Origin: an uncultured Methanobrevibacter sp.
GTDB lineage: Archaea; Methanobacteriota; Methanobacteria; Methanobacteriales; Methanobacteriaceae
Length of the DNA stretch: 64,000 nucleotides
Assembly: GCF_902788255.1 (NCBI RefSeq)
Contig: NZ_CADAJR010000004.1
Coordinates: 1 to 64,000 of the forward strand
Reading direction: 5' to 3'
The position numbers were made by a program, and so were the translations under genes. A model generated the notes under the pieces. The model was not told the DNA's origin and searched no databases. It saw nothing but the letters and a program-made list of their open reading frames with translations. How positions within the stretch are numbered: the first letter of the stretch is position 1; each line of letters starts with the position of its first letter. This document shows, in pieces, positions 36,570 to 44,999 of this stretch.

Positions 36570-37479
36570 AATGCTCATAACCCCTATTTTCAATTCTCTC
36601 AACAAAACCGTTTTCACGTGTCAGCTCAATTACATCCGAATCGGTGACCTCTCCGATGACCATACAGTCAATCGGCAACTTCTCCAAATTCTCCTTTGAT
36701 ATTGTAAATAGCAGCTCAAAGTCCTCGCCGACATTTAAAATCAAATCAAGATAATCAAGGTTTAGGCTTTCAGATAGATTTTTATACTCATCAGTGATAT
36801 TAAGCATTTCCTCATAAATCATAAACCCATAATCTTCCTTTTTTATGGCATACAATTCACTTGCAAGTCCATCTGTGATGTCGGTTGCAGAAGTTGCATA
36901 CTCCTTTAAAATCATGCCTTCCTTTATACGGGCTTCAGGCTTTAAAGCCTTTCGAGCGTAAATACTGTTAACATCATCCAGTTCAAATCCCAATGCGGCA
37001 AGACCTATATCACCGGTTAAACAAATCAAATCACCCATCCCATAGTTATCCATCATCACAGGCTTATCGTTAAGTCCCAGGGCGGTTCCGGTAATTATTA
37101 TTTCAGATGCCTCATTGGTATCTCCGCCAATTAACGGAATTTGATAATAATCACAGGCACGCAACACTCCCTCAATGATTTCCTTAAATGAATCCACTTC
37201 TAAACTTTTTGGCAGTGCGATTGCAAGTAAAAATCCCAAAGGTTCAGCTCCCATTGCTGCCAGGTCACTTACATTTACGGTTACAGCCTTGAATCCCATG
37301 TTAAAATAAGACATGTTATCTGGAAAATGCCTTGACTGAATTAGCATGTCGCATGTGGATATCAGATTGGTGGAGTCGAATCTGGTAATTGCCGTATCAT
37401 CCGGAATAATGTCCTTAGAATTAGATATAATGTATTTTATTAATTCTTTTTCACCAATATCGGAGACTTTAAGAGTCAT
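36556..37479 (-). CDS. thiL: Thiamine-monophosphate kinase
   Basis: ATP-dependent phosphorylation of thiamine phosphate to thiamine diphosphate. The 307 residues show the ThiL/PurM superfamily layout: IGEKELIKYI near the N-terminus, DDTAITRFDSTNLISTCDM (metal-binding Asp residues), NVSDLAAMGAEPLGFLLAIALP, GGDTNEASEIIITGTALG, and TDITDGLASELYAI. The ATG at 37479 matches the family N-terminus. It has no ribosome binding site, so the mRNA may be leaderless. The seven extra codons of the longer frame are unlikely. Confidence 0.93.
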   Translation of the reverse strand: MTLKVSDIGEKELIKYIISNSKDIIPDDTAITRFDSTNLISTCDMLIQSRHFPDNMSYFNMGFKAVTVNVSDLAAMGAEPLGFLLAIALPKSLEVDSFKEIIEGVLRACDYYQIPLIGGDTNEASEIIITGTALGLNDKPVMMDNYGMGDLICLTGDIGLAALGFELDDVNSIYARKALKPEARIKEGMILKEYATSATDITDGLASELYAIKKEDYGFMIYEEMLNITDEYKNLSESLNLDYLDLILNVGEDFELLFTISKENLEKLPIDCMVIGEVTDSDVIELTRENGFVERIENRGYEHYVSE

Positions 37480-37512
37480 GAATATTAGTATAAATTTCAA
37501 AATAAATAAAGT

Positions 37513-37558
37513 TAAGTAAAAAAAGTTAAGGAGTTCAGAGATTATCTGAAACTCTGTC
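37513..37558 (-). terminator. Hairpin terminator at the end of cfbA
   Basis: On the minus strand GAGTTTCAGA and TCTGAACTC arms flank a short loop around the stop codon and are followed by a T7 run, as in an intrinsic-type terminator. Confidence 0.45.
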
Positions 37559-38035
37559 CTTAATTATTTCGTATAGACGTGTATCAATACCCAATGGGTC
37601 AGTTAATACGATTTCACCATCAAATTCGATTTTTTCATCATCGTGGTCATGATGGTGGTGATGATGATGTCCATGACTGTGTCCGTGGTCATGACCGTGA
37701 TCATGACCGTGATGGTGGTGATGATGACCACCTGAGATTGATTCAGGGTCGAAATCACTTTCTACACCAAGTATCTGCGGAATGTCCCTTTTGGTGTGAA
37801 GACCGTGTGCGACAAATACAGGCACTACGATAATCTTATCCAAATCGTTTTCACTTGTTAATTTGTTGATTGTTTCAGGTATACCTGGTTTTCTTATTTC
37901 CATAAAACCATATTCAACCGGCATATCGGGAAATTCTTCCGTATACATTTCTTTATAAGCTTTAATTACTTCTTCCCCATCATCTAATCTAGAACCGTGG
38001 CTTAAAAGTAAAATTCCTGTTTTTTTATCAGACAT
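37535..38035 (-). CDS. cfbA: Small CbiX-type sirohydrochlorin (nickel/cobalt) chelatase with His-rich insert
   Basis: Inserts Ni2+ (coenzyme F430 route) or Co2+ (cobalamin route) into sirohydrochlorin. The 166 residues include the metal-site motifs LLLSHGSRLDDG (His near residue 13) and VPVFVAHGLHTKRDIP (about 71-86). A His/Asp/Gly-rich run of about 32 residues (about 104-135, with HHHHHH, GHDHGHDHG and another HHHHHHH) interrupts the C-terminal half and probably holds metal ions before insertion. ATG at 38035 follows a weak GATAAA-type leader. A second, two-domain CbiX gene lies upstream on the same strand, 81 bases away. Confidence 0.9.
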   Translation of the reverse strand: MSDKKTGILLLSHGSRLDDGEEVIKAYKEMYTEEFPDMPVEYGFMEIRKPGIPETINKLTSENDLDKIIVVPVFVAHGLHTKRDIPQILGVESDFDPESISGGHHHHHHGHDHGHDHGHSHGHHHHHHHDHDDEKIEFDGEIVLTDPLGIDTRLYEIIKDRVSDNL

Positions 38036-38116
38036 ATTTATCACTTTATTAAATTATAAGTTAAATTCACTGAAGTTATCTTGAAAGAAAAATTTTTCAA
38101 AAAAATATATGAAAAC

Positions 38117-39031
38117 CTATACGTTTTCATTTATCATACTAATTAAAATATCAATTAAAATATCATCAGCCTTGATTGGCTCCGGATACAATATTTCTCC
38201 GTCAAAGTCCACTGGAGTCAAATCATGAGTGTGGTCATGACCGTGTCCATGGCTGTGGGAATGTGAATGGGAGTGTTCATGCTCTTCCAAAAATCCGAGG
38301 ATATGTGGAATGTCATGAGTTGTGTGCATTCCAGGAGCGATAAAGACAGGCACTACCACCAATCTTTCCAATCCGTTTTCATCTACCAATTTATTGATGG
38401 ATTCAGGTATGCTTGGACCGCATAATTCCATAAATCCAAAGCTGGATGGTAAATCACAGGTTTTTTCGAATTTGTTATATAATGCGGTTGCAAACTCCTT
38501 GTTATAATTTAATCTTGAACCGTGGGTTACAAGTAGAATTCCGGTTTTTGCACTGTCATCCAGTTTGGATTCAGCCAAAGCTTCTTCAATTCTTTTATCA
38601 ATTATATCTAAGAGTTCATCCCTTGGTCCGATTGAACCTAAAAGTTCGATTTCACCATCGAAGTCAACATCATCTGCGATTGATAAGTAATGTTCTGGCG
38701 GATAATTGCCATCAGGACATCTTGGATCGACTTCAAGAGGTTCAAGACCCAATAGTTGTGGAATATCAATGTTGGTATGAATTCCTGGAGCCAAAAAGAC
38801 AGGTAAAGCAATGATTTTGTCCAAATCATCCACTTGGTCTTTAAGTATTTCCACAGCACCTGCAATTGTTGGCTCGGACACTTTCATGTAACCGATTTCA
38901 GCTGCAAGTCCTGTTTTTTTGATAAATTTATCTTTAATCTCAACAAATACCTCTTCTGCGTAAGGTAGGGTACTTCCATGGCTTACGAGAATTACTCCGG
39001 TATTATTTGATAACTTTGAATTTATATCCAT
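38117..39031 (-). CDS. Two-domain CbiX protein with His-rich segment
   Basis: A 304-residue fusion of two CbiX-like domains. Domain 1 (about 10-150) has VILVSHGSTLPYAEEV and LPVFLAPGIHTNIDIP; domain 2 (about 160-304) has LLVTHGSRLNYNKEF and VPVFIAPGMHTTHDIP, followed by an alternating His/Ser/Gly/Asp run (about 251-272, HSHSHSHGHGHDH). Both domains retain the two metal-binding His. Such a fusion resembles the long CbiX architecture, in which the domains face each other as a pseudo-dimer. Its start overlaps the DUF35 gene by 29 bases. Whether it serves cobalt or nickel is not decided. Confidence 0.85.
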   Translation of the reverse strand: MDINSKLSNNTGVILVSHGSTLPYAEEVFVEIKDKFIKKTGLAAEIGYMKVSEPTIAGAVEILKDQVDDLDKIIALPVFLAPGIHTNIDIPQLLGLEPLEVDPRCPDGNYPPEHYLSIADDVDFDGEIELLGSIGPRDELLDIIDKRIEEALAESKLDDSAKTGILLVTHGSRLNYNKEFATALYNKFEKTCDLPSSFGFMELCGPSIPESINKLVDENGLERLVVVPVFIAPGMHTTHDIPHILGFLEEHEHSHSHSHSHGHGHDHTHDLTPVDFDGEILYPEPIKADDILIDILISMINENV

Positions 39032-39401
39032 AGGAGATTACTCCGTCTTCACCATCTTCTCTAACTCTTCTAAATACCATTTCCACATCGTCGCCTATTT
39101 CTAGGTCTTCTACATCACAATCAACTAATTGTGAGGTTAATTTTGCACCTTCTTCAAGCTCAATTACTGCTACAGCATAAGGAGCTGACTTTTTAAAGTC
39201 ATCAGGTGCTGATCTGATTACTGAAAAAGTGTATATTTTACCTTTTCCAGAGAATTGGAATGGTTCAAGGTCTCCTTTTCTTCTACAATTAGGACAAACT
39301 ACACGAGATGGGAAGAATAACTCTCCACAAGTGTTACATTTAGAACCTATAAGATTATATCTTTGTTGAATATGACGCCATGTTCTTACAGTATCTGACA
39401 T
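39003..39401 (-). CDS. Zinc-ribbon OB-fold protein (DUF35/COG1545)
   Basis: A 132-residue protein with an N-terminal rubredoxin-like zinc ribbon (CNTCGELFFPSRVVCPNC, about 22-39) and an OB fold (about 50-130, GKIYTFSVI and PYAVAVIEL). Related archaeal proteins bind and channel acyl-CoA between thiolase and HMG-CoA synthase in mevalonate synthesis; those partners are not encoded beside it here. GGAGG precedes the ATG. The long overlap with the CbiX fusion gene suggests they share a transcript. Confidence 0.85.
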   Translation of the reverse strand: MSDTVRTWRHIQQRYNLIGSKCNTCGELFFPSRVVCPNCRRKGDLEPFQFSGKGKIYTFSVIRSAPDDFKKSAPYAVAVIELEEGAKLTSQLVDCDVEDLEIGDDVEMVFRRVREDGEDGVISYGYKFKVIK

Positions 39402-39573
39402 GTAATGCCTCCATAATTTTCAATAAGTATAATTTATCCTCAATAATATAAAAAAGTATTTTTTTTATTACTGTTTTTGTGCATTTTCGCCAAAATGTAA
39501 TAACATATTTTCACAAAATCATGCAGTCGCACTTCAACAATTAATTTATAAATTACAGACTAAATTTTTAAAA

Positions 39574-40527
39574 ATGAAAATTAAAAGACTCGATTCAAAA
39601 GGTAACATAATTGTTGGCACAACAGCCATATTAATTGTGTCGCTGCTGTTAATAGCCATTTTCGTTGTAACCACCATAAACTACATTCAAAATACAAATC
39701 TTGAAAGTGAATCAAATGATAACTTCAAATACATCATTGAAGACTATTCAAGAAATTTGGAAGTTTTGGGAAGGGATTCAATAGCTGAAGCGACACAAAA
39801 AGTTTACAACGGCCTGCCGGTGCATGACAGTGAGGACCAAATCAAGAAAAACTTAAACAAGAAATTATCCGATAAAAATGAGGAATACAAAAAGAAGTAT
39901 GATATTGAATTAAGTTCTGAGGTATTATCTGTCGAGCCAACGGACAGTCCATGGAAAGTATTGTTTAAGGTCAAATTGAATGGAAAAAAGGATAATGAAA
40001 TGTTTTCTGAAATAATTGAAAGCAACTCATCAATAGAGGGTTTGCGAGACCCGCTTCCTATCGCAAAGCTTACGATAGCATCGGGCATTATGGCATATGA
40101 CGACAAGATTCACTACAAATCCGCATTATCTGCCTATATGCTTCTTCACAACTTTGATTCCCCAGAATCATATCTGGAGGCAACGGCACCGATGACGATG
40201 AAAAAATGTCCATACGACCCCTATGTCCATCATGGAGATCCCGGTGTGTTGAGAGATTGCCTTGATACCGGATACTTTCATGAAAGTGCTGATGGAAGCT
40301 GTTATCTTTGCAGACTGGAAGGAAAAGGAAAATGTCCACATTATGGGATGGAAGTATTTATACAGACTCATACGCCCCTGGGAAACGAATCACTCTCATG
40401 TTCAGATCATGTAGTATTTGCAGACCACTACAATGGAGAGAAGATAAATCCCGATGACTGGGACAGCCTGATTTTGGACAGCTCACACAGAAAAAAATAC
40501 GGGTTGGTTGCAAATGAAACTTATTGA
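39574..40527 (+). CDS. Membrane-anchored Cys-rich protein, pilin-like N-terminus
   Basis: A 317-residue protein of unknown function. A short basic N-terminus (KIKRLDSKGN) is followed by one hydrophobic helix (about 12-35), which resembles archaeal type IV pilin-like or pseudopilin anchors. The exterior part contains a charged coil-like region (about 75-110) and a Cys/His-rich segment (about 210-270, with CPYDPY, RDCLDTGYF, CYLCRLEGKGKCPHYG), which may form disulfides or bind metal. The 3' end overlaps the next plus gene by 14 bases, and the two products share the same architecture, so they may form a complex. No ribosome binding site is visible. Confidence 0.6.
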   Translation: MKIKRLDSKGNIIVGTTAILIVSLLLIAIFVVTTINYIQNTNLESESNDNFKYIIEDYSRNLEVLGRDSIAEATQKVYNGLPVHDSEDQIKKNLNKKLSDKNEEYKKKYDIELSSEVLSVEPTDSPWKVLFKVKLNGKKDNEMFSEIIESNSSIEGLRDPLPIAKLTIASGIMAYDDKIHYKSALSAYMLLHNFDSPESYLEATAPMTMKKCPYDPYVHHGDPGVLRDCLDTGYFHESADGSCYLCRLEGKGKCPHYGMEVFIQTHTPLGNESLSCSDHVVFADHYNGEKINPDDWDSLILDSSHRKKYGLVANETY

Positions 40528-41365
40528 AATCAGCATGGTCCTAATTATAATCCTTGTAATATTTGGAGTTATCTTAACTTCAGTTGAAAACTCCACTGAA
40601 AAGATTATAAAATCCCAGGAGACAAACAACATGGAAAAAATGGTATCCGAAGTGGTTGACAACCTTATTAACAATCCTGGAGTTCCCGACGACTGGAACA
40701 AGTATGGCAAGGGTACACCAGGTCTTGCAATTGTAAATGATGACGACCAGGTAATATCAAACAGCATATCATACGCCAAACTGATTGCACTTGGAAATGA
40801 TTACGATAATCTTGTAAACAAAAGACTGTTTGACTCCAAAATCAAAACATCCATGGAACTGGCTCCGCAGAAGAGTAGTATTTCAAGTGTAAAAATAGGT
40901 GACACCCCTAACGGTGAAGACATCTATTCACTTACACGGCTGGTGAAATGTGATTTCTACAAAAGTTATGTGTTAAATGACTTCCAGATTAAGGGAAAAT
41001 GCAACAAACAGCATCCTCAGGACGAATACAGCTGCTGTTATTTTAAGGTATTTCCGGGAAACCTGAAAAAGTCCGACTACTATCTGTTGGTGGATACGGG
41101 TGAAAAATATGACATTTCATATGTCGTGAGTTCAACAAGGGTCATTAAGGATAGGCCATGGCGAACGGCGATATCAGATACTGTTTATTTGAATGATGAA
41201 ATTGATTTCTATGATGACAACAGTGCGGTGGTGTTCATTCATCTTGACAAGCCTAATGCAAAGGTCTTGCTTGTGAGCGTTCCAAAAAATTTCAATAAGG
41301 AATTTCTAGAATATGACTACTTCAGAACAAATGAATGCCAATTCACAATAAGTGCCTGGCACTAA
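40514..41365 (+). CDS. Membrane-anchored protein with C-terminal cysteines, partner of preceding gene
   Basis: A 283-residue protein of unknown function with an N-terminal hydrophobic helix (about 5-22, IEISMVLIIILVIFGVILT) next to a polar coil-like stretch (about 25-50), pilin-like in layout. The exterior part has Cys pairs (KCDFYKS, GKCNKQHP, YSCCYF, TNECQF). The ATG at 40514 follows GGTTGG. It overlaps the previous gene by 14 bases and converges on the MgtE-like gene with a four-base overlap. A role in a surface appendage or redox-stabilised complex is inference. Confidence 0.6.
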   Translation: MKLIEISMVLIIILVIFGVILTSVENSTEKIIKSQETNNMEKMVSEVVDNLINNPGVPDDWNKYGKGTPGLAIVNDDDQVISNSISYAKLIALGNDYDNLVNKRLFDSKIKTSMELAPQKSSISSVKIGDTPNGEDIYSLTRLVKCDFYKSYVLNDFQIKGKCNKQHPQDEYSCCYFKVFPGNLKKSDYYLLVDTGEKYDISYVVSSTRVIKDRPWRTAISDTVYLNDEIDFYDDNSAVVFIHLDKPNAKVLLVSVPKNFNKEFLEYDYFRTNECQFTISAWH

Positions 41366-42627
41366 ATCAGGACACCCAAAAAGATAAGGGACATTGAAAT
41401 TAAAATCAGGCTTGAAATTGAATCTGTGATACTGGTTGAAATTGGAATTACAATGTTGTCCGGATCCAGATTGTTGTTATAGGATGTTACTGAAACATAA
41501 TAAACGATGATTACCATTATTGCAACTAAAATAAGGCCTGCTGAGGTTGATATTTCAACTATCTTGTCAAAGCCTACACCAACAACACCCAATGCATATG
41601 AAGAGCCTTCAGCCAAAAGACCAATTAACGGAAATACTATAATAGCCAGAATAAAGCTTATTATAAAGTTATGGACCGCCTCTCCTTGAGGCCTGTTGAA
41701 CGGTTCCACCAAACCGGAGTGAAGACCTGAAGATATCCTTGCTCCCAATATACTGATTAGGCTTCCGCACTCGCCTGAGAATAGCGGTACCAGTGTTAAC
41801 AGACTTGGATTAGTCAGCAATGTTTCAACTGCAGAGTTCAGAATTCCTCCGGCAGCCCCTCCCAAAAGGGAACATAAAAGTAAAACCGGTGTGGACTGTC
41901 TTAATATGGTATTTGTTTCATAGGACAACCTATAGCAGTAAATAAAGCTTAAAATAACAGCAATCAATATTATAACTAGAACAATATCCTCAAATATATA
42001 ATTAAAATTTATTAAATCCAAAATGAATACTGATAGGATGATAGCAGGCAATGTGAACAAGTCTCCGAATGCTGCAATGATAGGACTTGTAATGTTGTCT
42101 GGATCCCATCCATGCTGGAAGCTTTTGAATGAAACAAACATTGTTATAGGAAGCATTATCAGGTTTGAAATAATCCCAGCAATAACACTAATCAATATAA
42201 AATCAATAAGGCTCATTGACGGTTGGTTAAATATAATACATAATATCTTAGCCACTATTGCTAAAAACAGTGATAAAACCAATGTCAGAACAAATGATGA
42301 GAAGATATTGTGATTTAACTCTTCCGAAAATTCAAATTTAGGTGAAATTATACCAATGTGTAGGTTGGTTGACAGCCTTGATGCGAATGAACCAAAAATA
42401 TTTCCTCTCATACCTATCGCACCGGGAATTATAACTAACAGTCCCGGAAATGTTTCAAGGAAAAATGTCATCTTACCTAAGATAACACCTGCACATAAAT
42501 CACCTATTGCACAAATAAGCAATGCCAAAAGGCTTTCCTTAATAATTGAGTTGTGTTCACTAACAAAATCAGGAAATGTTGAAAATATAGATAGTGGACT
42601 GCGATTCTTCTTCTGCTGTTCTGTCAC
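41362..42627 (-). CDS. MgtE/SLC41-like divalent cation transporter
   Basis: A membrane protein of 421 residues with about ten helices in two homologous halves, as in the SLC41/MgtE integral domain: half 1 (about 35-200) has FPGLLVIIPGAIGMRGNIFG and half 2 (about 225-420) has SLLTLVPLFSGECGSLISILG. No N-terminal CBS or MgtE regulatory domain is present. Probable substrate is Mg2+ or another divalent metal. The start is GTG at 42627, 7 bases after GGTAGTGAT; a GTG three codons up is possible. The upstream PhoU/TrkA-C gene is 33 bases away, a frequent pairing. Confidence 0.82.
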   Translation of the reverse strand: MTEQQKKNRSPLSIFSTFPDFVSEHNSIIKESLLALLICAIGDLCAGVILGKMTFFLETFPGLLVIIPGAIGMRGNIFGSFASRLSTNLHIGIISPKFEFSEELNHNIFSSFVLTLVLSLFLAIVAKILCIIFNQPSMSLIDFILISVIAGIISNLIMLPITMFVSFKSFQHGWDPDNITSPIIAAFGDLFTLPAIILSVFILDLINFNYIFEDIVLVIILIAVILSFIYCYRLSYETNTILRQSTPVLLLCSLLGGAAGGILNSAVETLLTNPSLLTLVPLFSGECGSLISILGARISSGLHSGLVEPFNRPQGEAVHNFIISFILAIIVFPLIGLLAEGSSYALGVVGVGFDKIVEISTSAGLILVAIMVIIVYYVSVTSYNNNLDPDNIVIPISTSITDSISSLILISMSLIFLGVLI

Positions 42628-42660
42628 AAATATCACTACCTATAATCATTTTTATCAACT

Positions 42661-43260
42661 CTAGTCTTCGTCTTCTAATTCTTCTGGAATATCTTCGAGG
42701 GAACATGCTCCAGCCGCTAATTTTTCAAGTAAATCAGCACCTTCATCAGTTCCCTTTAAAATTAATGTATCGTCAGCTAATAATGTTGTATGTTTATCCG
42801 GACCGTATATCCAGGATACTCCTCTTCTAATCGCAATTACTCTCATACCGGTACGATTAACTAACAATAAATCTCCTAATGTATTATTTGCTAAATCTGA
42901 ATTTTCTTCAATTTTCACTCTAACGATACTTTTATCGGATTCTTCCATAACCATCTTAAATACAGGATGAGGTTTGAATCCGGTAATTACTAAATCTGCT
43001 AAATCTTTTGCGGCATTTGCTATACTTTCAGCAGCTTCTGCAATTTCAAGCAGAGCGGTTAATTTTTCAGCATCTTCATATGATCTTGCAGCAACTAACG
43101 ATTCTTTTTTGATTTCATAATTCATGGAGTTAACTTCATTTTCTAAAGCTATTACTTCTTCAGCGGCCGCTTTACTGTTGAACAATATAGCAGAATATGC
43201 TAAATCAACCATTAACTCCGACATATTTTTCATTTCTATTAAAAGATTTTTGATTGACAA
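42661..43260 (-). CDS. PhoU-like plus TrkA-C domain regulator of a cation transporter
   Basis: A 199-residue soluble protein with an N-terminal PhoU-like helical bundle (about 5-100; [24 protein letters not shown] and [20 protein letters not shown]) and a C-terminal TrkA-C/RCK_C domain (about 110-185; [17 protein letters not shown] and VIAIRRG). Such proteins sense ligands and gate adjacent cation transporters; here the MgtE-like gene downstream is the natural target. The start codon is TTG with AGGGG upstream. It follows cbiH by 11 bases. Confidence 0.85.
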   Translation of the reverse strand: MSIKNLLIEMKNMSELMVDLAYSAILFNSKAAAEEVIALENEVNSMNYEIKKESLVAARSYEDAEKLTALLEIAEAAESIANAAKDLADLVITGFKPHPVFKMVMEESDKSIVRVKIEENSDLANNTLGDLLLVNRTGMRVIAIRRGVSWIYGPDKHTTLLADDTLILKGTDEGADLLEKLAAGACSLEDIPEELEDED

Positions 43261-43271
43261 TTCAAATTCCC

Positions 43272-44345
43272 CTAAAGATCATTTGGATTTGTTTTTAATA
43301 AACATGCTTTTCTAAGTTTTAATAATGTCTTCTTCTTGGTTTTTAGGTCTTCAACCTCTTCGAGAATGTTTTCCAAAGGCTCTCTTAAACATTCAACAGG
43401 TTCTTTTGTATGTAACCAGTGACAATGTGTACAGTTCCATACACCTTTGCCTTTAATCCATTCCCCTCCGGTTGCAGAATCTCCACATGGATAGAAAGGA
43501 CAATAACAGAAATCACAGTATTGGCCTTCAAAATGGCATGGATAAAATTCACATTCCCTGTTTGGACCATGTGCCACTTCACCATTCAAGAATTTTTCAT
43601 AATGATTTTGTGATAACGGATGGATTTTTGACCTTATAACGTATCCTCTTGGTGTTATTAGCTTGTCATCCTGAACATAGGTTATATCGTTTCCAACTAT
43701 AAGAGTGCAGGACATGTTTACGATGTCCTCTGTCAGGTCTTTGACCTTGACAATAGTTGGTTTTGGAGGTTCATAAGTACTGTCAATAATGCCTATTAAT
43801 GCATCTTCGCCCTTTATGTCCAAAACACATTGCTTGAATCTTCTGAAAGGTTCCTTACGTGTTTTGCTTATGGGATTATATATTGCAACGATTAGATTTG
43901 CCTCAAGTGCATATCTCAACTTCTTTTCTATTTCTGACATTGGAGTTAAAATATTGCTTAAGCTTATTGCAGCAAAATCATGCAATGGAGCTCCCAGATG
44001 GCTTGATGCATAGTTCAGTGCAGATACTCCAGGATAAACCTTTATTTCAACATCTTCATATTTGCTTACAATCTGATAAAGTACGTTAGCCATTCCAAAG
44101 ACACCAGGGTCTCCGGAACTAATTAATGAAACGGTTTGGCCTTCCTGACTTTTTTGAATAGCAAATTCAGCACGTGCTATCTCATCACCCATACCTTTTT
44201 TTACAACTTCCTTTCCGTCAAGCAAATCTTCAATCTGGTTAATATATTTCTTATAACCAATGACGACATCGGATTCCTCAATAGCTTTAAGGGCACCTAA
44301 AGTCATGTTTTCGCGGTTTTGGCCAATTCCTATTACATTAATCAT
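43272..44345 (-). CDS. cbiH: Cobalt-precorrin-3 C17-methyltransferase with Cys-rich C-terminal domain
   Basis: Methylates C17 and contracts the ring in anaerobic cobalamin synthesis. The 357 residues have a SAM-dependent tetrapyrrole methylase domain (about 1-230; [41 protein letters not shown]) followed by a Cys-rich extension (about 270-330; [23 protein letters not shown] and CTHCHW shortened here), probably a metal or Fe-S binding module known from other archaeal CbiH proteins. The start follows AGTGATAAA. It lies between a hypothetical gene and the PhoU gene on the same strand, with gaps of 7-11 bases. Confidence 0.9.
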   Translation of the reverse strand: MINVIGIGQNRENMTLGALKAIEESDVVIGYKKYINQIEDLLDGKEVVKKGMGDEIARAEFAIQKSQEGQTVSLISSGDPGVFGMANVLYQIVSKYEDVEIKVYPGVSALNYASSHLGAPLHDFAAISLSNILTPMSEIEKKLRYALEANLIVAIYNPISKTRKEPFRRFKQCVLDIKGEDALIGIIDSTYEPPKPTIVKVKDLTEDIVNMSCTLIVGNDITYVQDDKLITPRGYVIRSKIHPLSQNHYEKFLNGEVAHGPNRECEFYPCHFEGQYCDFCYCPFYPCGDSATGGEWIKGKGVWNCTHCHWLHTKEPVECLREPLENILEEVEDLKTKKKTLLKLRKACLLKTNPNDL

Positions 44346-44352
44346 TTTATCA

Positions 44353-44850
44353 CTAGTACAATTTTAAAACAGAAGTTATTGTAATTGTATTTTCATCCAC
44401 TCTCAAACCGTTCTCCTTATATGAGGCATGACCGGTTGCTATAACCTTATATGATGGGTTCTGACTTATAACGATTTGACCTGATGTTGAATTTGGTGAA
44501 GCATAACCTAACGCTTCAATATTTACAGTGAAATTCTTGTTATCAGTATCTTCAAATGTTGTAATGTTCATTGAATCCACATTAACCCCATCAACCTTCG
44601 ATAGCGATTCCATCTTGAGCGCAACATCTTTTTTGTTGGTTATGTTAACTGGAGATGGATCTTTGATTAAAGCCTCATTTACCTTATCAGGACTGAACAT
44701 TTCCTGGATTTTTGAAACCTGCATATCAATCAATCCCTGAACGTTTGGAGCTTCGGCTGTAACAATAGTATATGAACTAAAAAGACCTAATTCAAAAAAT
44801 ACAATAAATAACACTATTATCAATACAACTTTTAGTATTTTACTTGCCAT
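44353..44850 (-). CDS. Membrane-anchored protein of unknown function
   Basis: A 165-residue protein with one N-terminal hydrophobic helix (about 5-30; ILKVVLIIVLFIVFFELGLFS) and an exterior beta-rich domain (about 45-165) without cysteines. No family is recognised. Ends in alternating Thr/Ile strands. GTGATAAA precedes the ATG. It lies 7 bases upstream of cbiH, suggesting a common transcript, and may be a surface lipoprotein-like or sensor protein. Function is open. Confidence 0.55.
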   Translation of the reverse strand: MASKILKVVLIIVLFIVFFELGLFSSYTIVTAEAPNVQGLIDMQVSKIQEMFSPDKVNEALIKDPSPVNITNKKDVALKMESLSKVDGVNVDSMNITTFEDTDNKNFTVNIEALGYASPNSTSGQIVISQNPSYKVIATGHASYKENGLRVDENTITITSVLKLY

Positions 44851-44999
44851 TTTATCACAATCATTAATATAGATTATATAATAAGTTAAAATATATTTTT
44901 AATATATAATAAATATAACTCAAATTTCAACCCCAAAACAATATTGATTTCAAAAATTCTCAAAGTTTATAAACATAGAAAAATAAATTTTTTAACAAT

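Noticed and set aside
37630-37740. Repetitive GTG/ATG-rich stretch resembling a tandem repeat or CRISPR-like array
   Set aside because: It is the coding sequence of the His/Asp/Gly-rich insert of CfbA; there are no spacers.
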